Part shown: positions 1-6,690 of the stretch, piece after piece
Layout of the letters: every line of letters starts with the position of its first letter
Position numbering within the stretch: the stretch's first letter is position 1
From: an uncultured Methylobacillus sp.
Lineage (GTDB): Bacteria > Pseudomonadota > Gammaproteobacteria > Burkholderiales > Methylophilaceae
Length of the DNA: 27,710 bases
Direction of reading: 5' to 3'
NCBI GenBank assembly: GCA_946478865.1
Contig: CAMLDO010000028.1
Coordinates: 1-27,710 of the forward strand
The notes under the pieces: generated by a model
Seen by the model: the letters and a program-made list of their open reading frames with translations, nothing else
Database searches by the model: none
What the model was told of the DNA's origin: nothing
Program-made: the position numbers and the translations under genes

Positions 1-61
1 GCCGGATGCCGCTGCGGAACAGGCTATGGTCGTCGATGATGAGTACGCGGATGGGCGTCAT
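1..61 (-). CDS. Response regulator, NarL/FixJ type (5' end only)
   Basis: Only the first 20 residues lie in the window (MTPIRVLIIDDHSLFRSGIR); the gene runs off the left edge. The run of hydrophobic residues followed by the acidic pair Asp-Asp-His is the start of a receiver domain, and this form is typical of the NarL/FixJ/LuxR class of DNA-binding response regulators. Its ATG overlaps the stop codon of the upstream histidine kinase in an ATGA arrangement (58-61), so the two are translationally coupled and surely form a two-component pair. The kinase would phosphorylate an aspartate further along, outside the window. The DNA-binding half cannot be seen, so its class is inferred from the N-terminus and from the HisKA_3 type of the partner kinase. 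Confidence 0.85.
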   Translation of the reverse strand, partial: MTPIRVLIIDDHSLFRSGIR

Positions 62-1980
62 GCGGCCCCCGTGGTCATCGGCGTGGCGGTCCAGGTGAGA
101 CTGACCTGCGTGCCCTGCCCCGGCGCGGACGTGAACGTGAGGTTGCCGCCCATGCGGTGCGCGCGTTCGCGCATGATGCGGATGCCGACATGCGTGTCGC
201 CGGCGTCCTTATCCGGGTCGTAGCCCTTGCCGTTGTCCTTGACGGTCAAGCGGCATTCGCTTGCGGAGACCAGCTCTACTTCCACTTCTGTTGCCCCTGA
301 ATGTTTACGGATGTTGGAGAGGGATTCCTGCAGGATATGCAGCATCTGCAAAACAGATTCGGGCGGCAAATCCAGCGGCGGCCCGACGCGGGAATAATGC
401 GTGGGGATGCCCACCTGCCCTTCGAATTTTTCCAGCGCGCTGCCAATGGCGGCATCGAGATCGGCATGGTCCAGCCGCGTGCGGAAATGCACCAGCAGCT
501 CGCGCACGTCGTCGTAGCTTTCCTGCACGCCCTCGCGGATCTGCTCGACCACTTCGATGGCATTGGCGACTTTCTCCTTGCTGAGGTCTTCCTGCAACAG
601 CTGCACCTGGATATTCAGGAAGGCCAGCGATTGCGCAATGCTGTCGTGCAACTCCTGCGCCAGCAGGTTGCGCTCCTCGGAGATCGCCATCTCCTTCTCG
701 CGGGCGATGAGGCGCTGGTTTTCGATGGCGGTGCCCAGATGCAGGCCGACCGATTCCAGCAGGCGCACCTCGCCCGGCGGCAGAACGCGCGTGGTGTCGA
801 AGAACAGGTTCAGCAGCCCCAGCATGTTCTGCTTGGAGCGGATGGGAATCGCGGCGATGGAGCGGAAGTTGTCGCGGCTGCAGGCATGCAGCAAGGGCCG
901 CGGCGTGGGCACGGTGAAGTCGGAGCTGACGGCAATACCGTCGCGCGCCACTTCGCCGCAAATACAGGAGCCGACCGCGAGATAGGTTTCCTCGGCCAGA
1001 AAGTGATCCGACACGCCGCGTGCGGCGACCACCTTCAACTGCTCGCCCTTGGGATCGGTCAGGCGTATGACGCCGCCGCTGGCATTGAATAGCGCGATCA
1101 TGCGCTCCAGCACGCTGTCGCATAGCGGTTCGGCCGCTGAAGAGGCATTGAGGAATGCGGCGATTTCGTACAGCGCGCCCAACTCGCGGTTCTTGACCTC
1201 GACCCGCTGTGTTTTCTCGGCGATGCGCTGCTCCAGCGTGGCATAGGTATCCTGCAATTGCTCCGCCATCTGGTTGAAGCCTTGCGCCAGTTCGCTGAGC
1301 TCATCACCGCCATTCGCCGGCAGGCGAACGTCGAAATCGCCCTTGCCCATGCTGCGCAAGCCGTCGTTGAGCCGCTGTACCGGCCGCACAAACAGCAGCG
1401 AGAAGATATAGTCGAGCAATACGGTGCCCAACAAGGCGACGACGATCAGTGCGATCTGAAACGAGCGCAGCATGCCGGTGGCGTGCGCGTTGCTCCGTTC
1501 GACCAGCACCACGAGTTCGTCGATGCTCGCCACGAAACCTTCGATCGAGATCTGGTATTCGGCCAGCAGCTGCGCCTGCTGTGCCGCGGAAGGCGCGCTG
1601 AGAATGCCCTGGATGCGCGGCTTGATGACGTTATGCCAGTTGGACTGCAGCTCCTGCATCTGCTGTTTGACCTGCGGCTCGTCGGGCAGGAACAAAGGGC
1701 GCTGCGGATTGCCGTTCTTCAATTCGATCAGGGTGCGCTCGAACCGCAGGGTTTCCTGTTCGATATTCGTCCACAGGTTCAGCTCGGGCTGCCGCACCTG
1801 CTGGGCCAGCAGGAAAGCGATACGGTAGGACCGCATGCGCTCCTTGCCCGCATCATTGATGGCCGCCGCGCTACCTTCGAGCTGCCAGGAAACAAACAGC
1901 GTCGAACCGATGGCCACCACCGCGACGAGAAAGTAAAACACCAGCAACCCGGTGATTTTCTGGCTGATCTTGAGTTTCAT
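58..1980 (-). CDS. NarX-like nitrate/nitrite sensor histidine kinase (P-box, HAMP, GAF, HisKA_3, HATPase)
   Basis: Inner-membrane sensor kinase of 640 residues. Transmembrane helices lie at about 10-31 and 172-197, enclosing a periplasmic helical domain. This carries the sequence INDAGKERMRSYR (41-53), which matches the P-box that binds nitrate and nitrite in NarX and NarQ, including its arginines. A HAMP linker (about 198-250) and a GAF-like domain (about 270-425) follow; the latter has a Cys-x-Cys pair at 339/341 and Cys367. The transmitter is of the HisKA_3 type, with the phosphorylated histidine at 445 (QELHDSIAQ), an N-box near 552-561 and the ATP-binding DNGKGYD at 582-588. It sits directly upstream of the response regulator. 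The ligand is inferred from the P-box. No nitrate reductase gene is visible nearby, so the targets are unknown. Confidence 0.9.
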   Translation of the reverse strand: MKLKISQKITGLLVFYFLVAVVAIGSTLFVSWQLEGSAAAINDAGKERMRSYRIAFLLAQQVRQPELNLWTNIEQETLRFERTLIELKNGNPQRPLFLPDEPQVKQQMQELQSNWHNVIKPRIQGILSAPSAAQQAQLLAEYQISIEGFVASIDELVVLVERSNAHATGMLRSFQIALIVVALLGTVLLDYIFSLLFVRPVQRLNDGLRSMGKGDFDVRLPANGGDELSELAQGFNQMAEQLQDTYATLEQRIAEKTQRVEVKNRELGALYEIAAFLNASSAAEPLCDSVLERMIALFNASGGVIRLTDPKGEQLKVVAARGVSDHFLAEETYLAVGSCICGEVARDGIAVSSDFTVPTPRPLLHACSRDNFRSIAAIPIRSKQNMLGLLNLFFDTTRVLPPGEVRLLESVGLHLGTAIENQRLIAREKEMAISEERNLLAQELHDSIAQSLAFLNIQVQLLQEDLSKEKVANAIEVVEQIREGVQESYDDVRELLVHFRTRLDHADLDAAIGSALEKFEGQVGIPTHYSRVGPPLDLPPESVLQMLHILQESLSNIRKHSGATEVEVELVSASECRLTVKDNGKGYDPDKDAGDTHVGIRIMRERAHRMGGNLTFTSAPGQGTQVSLTWTATPMTTGAA

Positions 1981-2091
1981 GATTCATTCAGCACTAAAGA
2001 TATTAAGCGCTATTTATCCGATTAATCCTTGAGCGTGATGTTGCGCTTACTTTTCAGGCACGTCCAGACCTGAAGCCCTGGTATTCGGAGT

Positions 2092-2541
2092 TTACGCCCC
2101 GCTTCTCCCGCGCTGGACCTCAGCGGCAAGGCGCTCCAGGTTTTGCTCGTTGGCTCCGGCCACGAAGTCGGCTATTCGCTGGTAGTGCTCGACGGTATCG
2201 AACGTCTGCTGCCACCTCACTTCCGTCGCGCCGCCTTGAGCGTGCAGCTCCAGCGTCAACACGAAGTGATGACCCGAGAAATGCTCGATCTCGAAAATCT
2301 GCTCGGGCACGATGCGCAAAAACCGGCTTTCGTTCGGATAGTCCTTGCCGTCCGGTCCGTGCATGGTGAGTAACCAGCGCCCGCCGGGACGAAAGTCGAA
2401 CTCGTGTGTGGTGTTGCTGAAACCCGATGGCCCCCACCATCGGGCAATGCGGTCGGGATTACTGATCGCCGAGAAAATCTCCGAAGGCGTGGCGGCGATC
2501 AGCTTGCTTCTGATATCTGAACGGGTGTTTACAGGCTCCAT
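2092..2541 (-). CDS. SRPBCC/AHSA1-like protein
   Basis: A 149-residue soluble protein of the START-like (SRPBCC) superfamily, in the group related to the C-terminal domain of the Hsp90 activator Aha1. Visible family marks are the early ATPSEIFSAISNP stretch (18-29), the RWWGP motif (34-38), the FRPGGRW turn (50-56), and alternating strands leading to a long C-terminal helix that closes the hydrophobic pocket. The length is normal for the family. Bacterial members mostly have no known function; the fold binds small hydrophobic ligands. A clear GGAGG lies upstream of the chosen ATG. It follows the small coiled-coil gene by 36 bases and is probably co-transcribed with it. The ligand cannot be told from sequence. 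Confidence 0.85.
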   Translation of the reverse strand: MEPVNTRSDIRSKLIAATPSEIFSAISNPDRIARWWGPSGFSNTTHEFDFRPGGRWLLTMHGPDGKDYPNESRFLRIVPEQIFEIEHFSGHHFVLTLELHAQGGATEVRWQQTFDTVEHYQRIADFVAGANEQNLERLAAEVQRGRSGA

Positions 2542-2577
2542 GGAAATACCCTCCGTGTTAGGCGATGCTGTCCGGCT

Positions 2578-2763
2578 TCAACCCATGGAAGCAACCCGCG
2601 ATCGCAAGGAAGTGATTTCGGATTTCAGATCGCTGATTTCGCTCTGCAAGGACTTGGTCAATTCCAGCAGGCCGGTGGCGAGCTGTTCCATTGCGGGGTT
2701 GTCTTCCGCTTCCGTGATTTCCTGAAGTGCAGAAAAGGCATTCTTGGCTGCATGAAAACTCAT
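2578..2763 (-). CDS. Small coiled-coil protein, unknown function
   Basis: A 61-residue protein that I do not recognise. Residues 24-58 show hydrophobic positions spaced in a heptad pattern with alternating charged residues, as in a short coiled coil that would dimerise. There is no signal peptide or membrane segment. The start is well supported by a GAGGAA ribosome-binding site a few bases upstream. The gene is the first of a likely two-gene unit with the SRPBCC gene downstream, and it is transcribed divergently from the LysE exporter. Coding is supported by the ribosome site and the regular amphipathic pattern; the function is open. Confidence 0.6.
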   Translation of the reverse strand: MSFHAAKNAFSALQEITEAEDNPAMEQLATGLLELTKSLQSEISDLKSEITSLRSRVASMG

Positions 2764-2860
2764 GAGTATTCCTCGCTTTTTATTAGGATTTTTAGGAGGC
2801 TTGAGTCTAATCTTTTTCCGCCTCGGGACTCAACAGTTATCATTTCCGCACTCAATGAAC

Positions 2861-2865
2861 GGGAG
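2861..2865 (+). promoter_or_regulatory. Possible ribosome-binding site deciding the lysE start
   Basis: GGGAG lies eight bases before an ATC codon at 2874. This is the only site placed to initiate the full-length LysE protein in its reading frame. No ATG, GTG or TTG occurs in that frame between the upstream stop (2856-2858) and the conserved first helix. Confidence 0.35.
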
Positions 2866-2873
2866 CTTTTGAA

Positions 2874-3515
2874 ATCGACCTGCCATTCCTGCTGTCCGCC
2901 GAGCAGCTTCTCGGGTTTCTGGCGGCCGCTGCCCTCATCACGATAGCTCCCGGGCCGGATAATCTCATGGTGCTCGGGATCGGCGCCTCGCAAGGCCGCG
3001 CCCGAGGCATCGCGTTTGGTTTGGGATGCGCCATCGGCTGCCTCAGTCATACGCTGCTGGCCGTCGTGGGCGTCAGCGCGGCTATCGCTGCTTCACCCAC
3101 GGTCTTCACTCTGCTCAGAGTCGCCGGAGGGCTTTATTTACTTTGGCTGGGAGTCAGCGCATTGCGCAATACGAGCAGCCCTCAAGCGGCCAGTATCCGC
3201 TCGAATAATCAATCTCTCACTCGCCTGTTCATGCAAGGCATGCTGGCCAATGCGATCAATCCGAAAGTCATCCTGTTTTTCTTGTCGTTTCTCCCGCAAT
3301 TCATCGTGCCCACACATGGCAGCGTGCCCGGCCAGATGGCGGCCCTGGGAGTGGTGTTTACCGTGCAGGCGGCCGTGTTGTTTGGCTTGCTCGGTTTCTT
3401 CGCAGGCACGGTGGGGCAACTCACCCGCACGCATCCTCGTCTCGGGCTCTGGCTCGACCGCATGGCTGGCATCGTATTCTTGGCGCTGGGGCTGCGCTTG
3501 ATCATTGCAGGTTAG
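2874..3515 (+). CDS. LysE/RhtB-family amino acid exporter (start uncertain)
   Basis: Inner-membrane exporter of the LysE/RhtB family, which expels amino acids or related metabolites. Read from 2874 it has 213 residues, the usual family length, and about six membrane helices. The family signature APGPDN (25-30) ends the first helix, and NAINPKVILFFLSFLPQF is the typical central segment. The first ATG in frame (2967) would delete helix 1 and the signature, so it is unlikely to be the true start. The conserved frame extends upstream without ATG, GTG or TTG. Possible starts are ATC 2874 (good spacing to GGGAG) or CTG 2880. Alternatively, removing one T from the run at 2867-2870 would join the frame to an ATG at 2855, so a frameshift or sequence error is possible. 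Substrate unknown. Confidence 0.85.
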   Translation: MDLPFLLSAEQLLGFLAAAALITIAPGPDNLMVLGIGASQGRARGIAFGLGCAIGCLSHTLLAVVGVSAAIAASPTVFTLLRVAGGLYLLWLGVSALRNTSSPQAASIRSNNQSLTRLFMQGMLANAINPKVILFFLSFLPQFIVPTHGSVPGQMAALGVVFTVQAAVLFGLLGFFAGTVGQLTRTHPRLGLWLDRMAGIVFLALGLRLIIAG

Positions 3516-3655
3516 TCTTCTGCCCTATTGGAAATAAAAACTTAACACGAGTGGCGCATTATGCGGGCCGCATATTCTGGTCTGAAATTTGCTATTCAGA
3601 ACTTACATAACATCGCGTTCGGTTTTTATATTTTTCAAGTTTCAAGGGGCTCAAA
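3516..3655 (+). other. Intergenic stretch with overlapping inverted repeats
   Basis: No gene is seen here. It contains two overlapping short inverted repeats, CGCAT-T-ATGCG (3555-3565) and ATGCGG-G-CCGCAT (3561-3573). They could be an operator for the small downstream gene or a weak hairpin after lysE. There is no T-run typical of an intrinsic terminator. The stretch from about 3590 is AT-rich and is the probable promoter area, but I could not fix -35 and -10 elements. Confidence 0.3.
3644..3649 (+). promoter_or_regulatory. Possible ribosome-binding site before an ATT start
   Basis: AAGGGG followed by a six-base spacer and an ATT codon at 3656. No ATG, GTG or TTG exists in the frame of the 52-residue reading frame between the upstream stop (taa, 3608-3610) and its membrane helix, so this site would have to serve the ATT. 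Confidence 0.3.
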
Positions 3656-3814
3656 ATTTCTATCCTGTCCTTCGGTCTGACCACCGCATCCCTGCTCTTG
3701 GCAGCAGTCATCATCTGGCTGCAAATCCGCACGATGCAGAAGCTGCAATACGAAAAACAGCTCGCCCAGTTCTGGCAAAAAGTAATGCCCCAGAAAGATG
3801 CAGAATGCTCTTGA
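3656..3814 (+). CDS. Possible 52-residue single-helix membrane protein with ATT start
   Basis: Read from ATT 3656, this frame gives 52 residues: a hydrophobic helix (about 5-22, with LLLAAVIIWLQ at its end), then an amphipathic, charged tail (QKLQYEKQLAQFWQK), then a tgA stop. The composition is that of a genuine bitopic small protein rather than random translation. The weakness is the start: only ATT with AAGGGG upstream fits, a rare initiator known mainly from infC. The frame could also be a degraded gene or a chance reading. It lies between lysE and the Kef-type antiporter on the same strand. The 126 bases from its end to the antiporter ATG show no other gene. I do not recognise a family. 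Confidence 0.35.
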   Translation: MSILSFGLTTASLLLAAVIIWLQIRTMQKLQYEKQLAQFWQKVMPQKDAECS

Positions 3815-3940
3815 ATCGCCACCATTAAGGGCATTTCTTCCGGTACGAGGCGATCTGCTTCATTGACGTTGTTCAGGAAGAGGTCAGGTTCGGCGACTCC
3901 ATAGTAAACTCGCCCCATCTGCATTTCTGTCGAGCCGTCC

Positions 3941-5716
3941 ATGGGCCCTACCGGTTTCTTGTCGCAAGCCTTCATCTATCTCGCCGCGGCGGTTCTCGCC
4001 GTTCCGCTTTTCAAGCGGCTTGGGCTGGGCTCCGTGCTCGGCTATCTGATCGCCGGGATCCTCATCGGTCCGTACGCGCTGCAACTCATTCCCGATCCCG
4101 AACATGTGCTGCACTTCGCAGAGTTCGGCGTGGTTCTGCTGCTTTTCCTCGTCGGTCTGGAACTGGAGCCTGAAAAGGTCTGGGAATTGCGAAAGCCGTT
4201 GCTGGGGCTGGGCGGACTACAGGTTGCGGGCACGATGGCACTGGTAATGGCGATTGCCATTTTCGCCGGCTTGTCATGGCAAGTCGCCGCTGTCGCAGGC
4301 GCCGGCATCGCGATGTCGTCCACCGCTATCGGGCTCGCCTCATTAGAGGAAAAGAAACTGCTGGGCACCCCGGGCGGGCAAGCTTCTTTCGCAGTACTGC
4401 TGTTCCAGGATTTGTCGGTCATTCCCTTGTTCATGCTGCTCGCCCTCATCGCGCCGGCGGCTTCCAATAATGGTTTCGATGTATGGGCCATTCCCAAGGC
4501 CCTGGCCGTGATCGCGGTGATTGTCATCGCCAGCCGCACCGTGCTGCGGCCGGTGATGCGCATCGTGGCACAGACGGGAATGCGGGAGATTTTCTTCGCC
4601 TTCTCGCTGCTGCTCGTGATCGGCGTGTCGATGGCGGTACAAACTGTCGGGCTGTCGATGGCGCTGGGCACTTTCCTCGCGGGCGTGCTGCTGGCCGACT
4701 CCGAATACCGTTACGAGCTGCGGCTGGATATCGAGCCGATCAAGGGTTTGCTGCTGGGGCTGTTCTTCATCGCGGTCGGGATGTCGGTGGATGTCTCGCT
4801 GGTCGCTGATCGCCCGGGCACTATTATCGGTCTGGCATTGCTGATCGTCGTCGCCAAGGCTGTCATCCTGTTCGGCCTGGGCAAGCTCTTCAAGCTGCAT
4901 CGGCGTGATGGATTTCTGATGGCTGTGGCGCTGTCGCAAATCGGCGAGTTCGCTTTCGTGATTTTCGGCGTAGCGCTATCGCAAAGCCTGCTGAATAAGG
5001 AAAGTTACGATCTGCTCAATGCGGTCGTCGCGATTTCCATGCTGGTCACGCCCCTGCTGCTGCTCGTCTACAACAGGTTCGTGACCCTGGATTGCGGCGA
5101 ACGGCCGCCGCGTGAGGCCATCGAGGAATCCAACTCGGTGATCGTCGCCGGCTTCGGGCGCTTCGGGCAGATCGTCGGCCGCGTGCTCATGGCAAATGGC
5201 ATTTCGGTCACCTTGATCGACAATGATCCGAACCAGGTCGAACTCACCCGCGAATTCGGCTGGAAATGCTATTACGGCGACGCTTCAAGGCTGGACCTGC
5301 TGGAAGAAGCCGGTATCGCCCAGGCGCGGCTGTTCGTCATCGCGGTCAACGACTCTTCTGCGGCCATGTCCATGGCGCGACTGGTGCAGGAGCGCTGGCC
5401 GGAAGTGCCCATCGTGGTCCGCGCCCGCAGCCGAACCGATGCGTACGAGCTGCGCGAACGCGGGCTGCACCCGATACGCGAAACCTTCTACTCATCCCTC
5501 GAGGCGGCGCGGCAGGCGCTGGTGGCGCTTGGAGAATCCTCGACAGCGGCCACCAAGATCATCAAGCATTTCGAACGCCACGACCTGGAGCAATTCGAAG
5601 CTGCCTACAAGATACGCCATGACCGGCAAGCCGTTCTCGATCTCTCGGAACAAGGCCGGCGCGACCTCAAGGCCCTGCTCGCTTCGGAGCGTAGCGAGGA
5701 AGTCAGGGATAACTGA
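3941..5716 (+). CDS. Kef-type K+/H+ antiporter (CPA2) with RCK domain
   Basis: A 591-residue inner-membrane monovalent cation:proton antiporter of the CPA2 family, similar in layout to KefB and KefC. Residues 1-380 form about 12-13 membrane segments. The start matches the family N-terminus (QAFIYLAAAVLAVPLFKRLG at 10-29), and the AVLLFQDLSVIPL motif (151-163) contains the functional aspartate Asp157. From about 398 there is a cytosolic RCK/TrkA-N domain with the NAD-binding GFGRFGQ (404-410) and an acidic strand end (LIDND, 425-429). Family members extrude K+ in exchange for H+, protecting against electrophiles or adjusting turgor and pH. No KefF/KefG-type ancillary oxidoreductase gene is visible. 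A strong terminator follows. I see no clear ribosome site before the ATG. Confidence 0.92.
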   Translation: MGPTGFLSQAFIYLAAAVLAVPLFKRLGLGSVLGYLIAGILIGPYALQLIPDPEHVLHFAEFGVVLLLFLVGLELEPEKVWELRKPLLGLGGLQVAGTMALVMAIAIFAGLSWQVAAVAGAGIAMSSTAIGLASLEEKKLLGTPGGQASFAVLLFQDLSVIPLFMLLALIAPAASNNGFDVWAIPKALAVIAVIVIASRTVLRPVMRIVAQTGMREIFFAFSLLLVIGVSMAVQTVGLSMALGTFLAGVLLADSEYRYELRLDIEPIKGLLLGLFFIAVGMSVDVSLVADRPGTIIGLALLIVVAKAVILFGLGKLFKLHRRDGFLMAVALSQIGEFAFVIFGVALSQSLLNKESYDLLNAVVAISMLVTPLLLLVYNRFVTLDCGERPPREAIEESNSVIVAGFGRFGQIVGRVLMANGISVTLIDNDPNQVELTREFGWKCYYGDASRLDLLEEAGIAQARLFVIAVNDSSAAMSMARLVQERWPEVPIVVRARSRTDAYELRERGLHPIRETFYSSLEAARQALVALGESSTAATKIIKHFERHDLEQFEAAYKIRHDRQAVLDLSEQGRRDLKALLASERSEEVRDN

Positions 5717-5730
5717 AACGCTGACAAGAA

Positions 5731-5760
5731 AAAAGGGCTGCCGGGGCAGCCCTTTTCTTT
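5731..5760. terminator. Two-way intrinsic terminator between convergent genes
   Basis: A 12-base perfect stem, AAAAGGGCTGCC (5731-5742) paired with GGCAGCCCTTTT (5745-5756), with a tiny loop. The A-run on the left and T-run on the right let it work in both directions. It ends the antiporter gene on the plus strand and the 35-residue gene on the minus strand. Confidence 0.9.
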
Positions 5761-5782
5761 GGCCGGATTCCCGGCACTTGCA

Positions 5783-5890
5783 TTAGCCTTTCTTGTTCTC
5801 GCGCTCGGTGAGCTTGATCACGGCATAGATTGCTGCCGAGATAAACAACAGAAAAAGACATGCGATTCCAATTACTTGCAGTTGCAACAT
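5783..5890 (-). CDS. Small single-helix membrane protein (35 residues)
   Basis: A short frame on the minus strand from ATG (5888-5890) to TAA (5783-5785). The protein is one hydrophobic helix (about 5-26, including GIACLFLLFISAAIYAV) followed by a positively and negatively charged tail (KLTERENKKG), which predicts a cytoplasmic C-terminus. A GGAA lies at suitable distance upstream. The two-way terminator 23 bases after its stop supports real transcription. It resembles in size the small accessory subunits of respiratory or transport complexes, but I cannot match it to any of them. Coding is probable rather than certain. Confidence 0.5.
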   Translation of the reverse strand: MLQLQVIGIACLFLLFISAAIYAVIKLTERENKKG

Positions 5891-6206
5891 TTGAACAATT
5901 CCATGATGGTTGATAAACAGCGCAAGCCTATCGTCTTGCTCAACGACAATATCGCTACAAATCCGAAAAAATCTCCTGCTTCATGCAGAACATTCAAATC
6001 CCTCACAAAATCATAAGGGTCTGAAGTGAGCGAAGGGGTGTCATGATACCAGCCTATGCCTGCTTTGGTTGATCACGGCACATGCGCTTGGCCTTGCCAC
6101 GCCTGATCGAATAGTCTGATTGTTTGCTTTTTCGCCTGACTTGGTAAAATCAGGATAAAAAGGTTGTGATATAAAATTAAATCTCTCTTCCAGCCTACTG
6201 CCCGCT
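5891..6206. other. Intergenic stretch without recognised gene
   Basis: About 316 bases with no supported coding region. It should carry the promoter of the 35-residue gene on the minus strand and the 3' end of the transcript of the exported protein gene. A weak inverted repeat CCTGA-N10-TCAGG occurs near 6136-6155, but it lacks a T-run, so I do not call it a terminator. Confidence 0.4.
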
Positions 6207-6608
6207 TCACTCCCCTTGCCCACTCTTCGTCTCGGTTTCGTTGGGACGCGTACTGGGAGGTACAACAGAGGTTGCAGCAGGCGAATGCGACTCCGAGGCT
6301 TCAAGCGGTTTGGATTCCGCATCTGTCGTCGGATAACGATACGGACCCGGATCGCTGCAGGGGGCTGTTTCCGTTCGCGCCGGCACAGCCCGGCCCTGCG
6401 ACTTCAGGGAGGTTCGGTATTTGTCTGCGATTCGATCCTGTGCGAGGCACAAGCGATAGGCACCGATCTTGTCCATCCAGGCATTATGAGCGGCGATTTC
6501 AGCCGCATCGGCCTTCTCTGCAGGCGTTGGCGGCGGTAATTGCGCCAGCGCAGGCAAGGCCTGAATGCCGAGGGAGAAAATGGCAAGCGACAGCAATCGT
6601 ATTGGCAT
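6207..6608 (-). CDS. Small exported protein, proline-rich tail, unknown function
   Basis: Read from the ATG at 6606-6608, which has an AAAGGAAA ribosome site six bases away, the protein has 133 residues. An upstream in-frame ATG would add 12 residues before the signal peptide and is less likely. Residues 1-22 are a classical signal peptide with an Ala-Leu-Ala cleavage site before Gln23. A helical, charged region (28-75) contains Cys54; the C-terminal third is low in order, rich in Pro, Ser, Thr and Glu, with Cys84, so a single disulfide in the periplasm is possible. It lies 82 bases after the FAD oxidoreductase gene and may be the last gene of the trehalose-polyamine string or have its own promoter. 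No family recognised. Confidence 0.65.
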   Translation of the reverse strand: MPIRLLSLAIFSLGIQALPALAQLPPPTPAEKADAAEIAAHNAWMDKIGAYRLCLAQDRIADKYRTSLKSQGRAVPARTETAPCSDPGPYRYPTTDAESKPLEASESHSPAATSVVPPSTRPNETETKSGQGE

Positions 6609-6690
6609 AAGCTTTCCTTTGTCCCCAAGTATGCTTATTCCCATCGGAAGCCGCTGTAGACCACGATCTCGAACCAGTGTCAGCGCCTTC

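Noticed and set aside
2794..2799. AGGAGG upstream of lysE
   Set aside because: The nearest start in any useful frame (TTG at 2801) is one base away, too close, and leads only to a short frame ending at 2872. It is probably chance.
3592..3975. A 127-residue minus-strand frame overlapping the antiporter start
   Set aside because: Cys-rich, irregular composition, no family match, and it runs antisense to the better supported small membrane protein and the antiporter N-terminus.
6136..6155. Inverted repeat as terminator for the exported protein gene
   Set aside because: Only a five-base stem with a ten-base loop and no following T-run on the minus strand.
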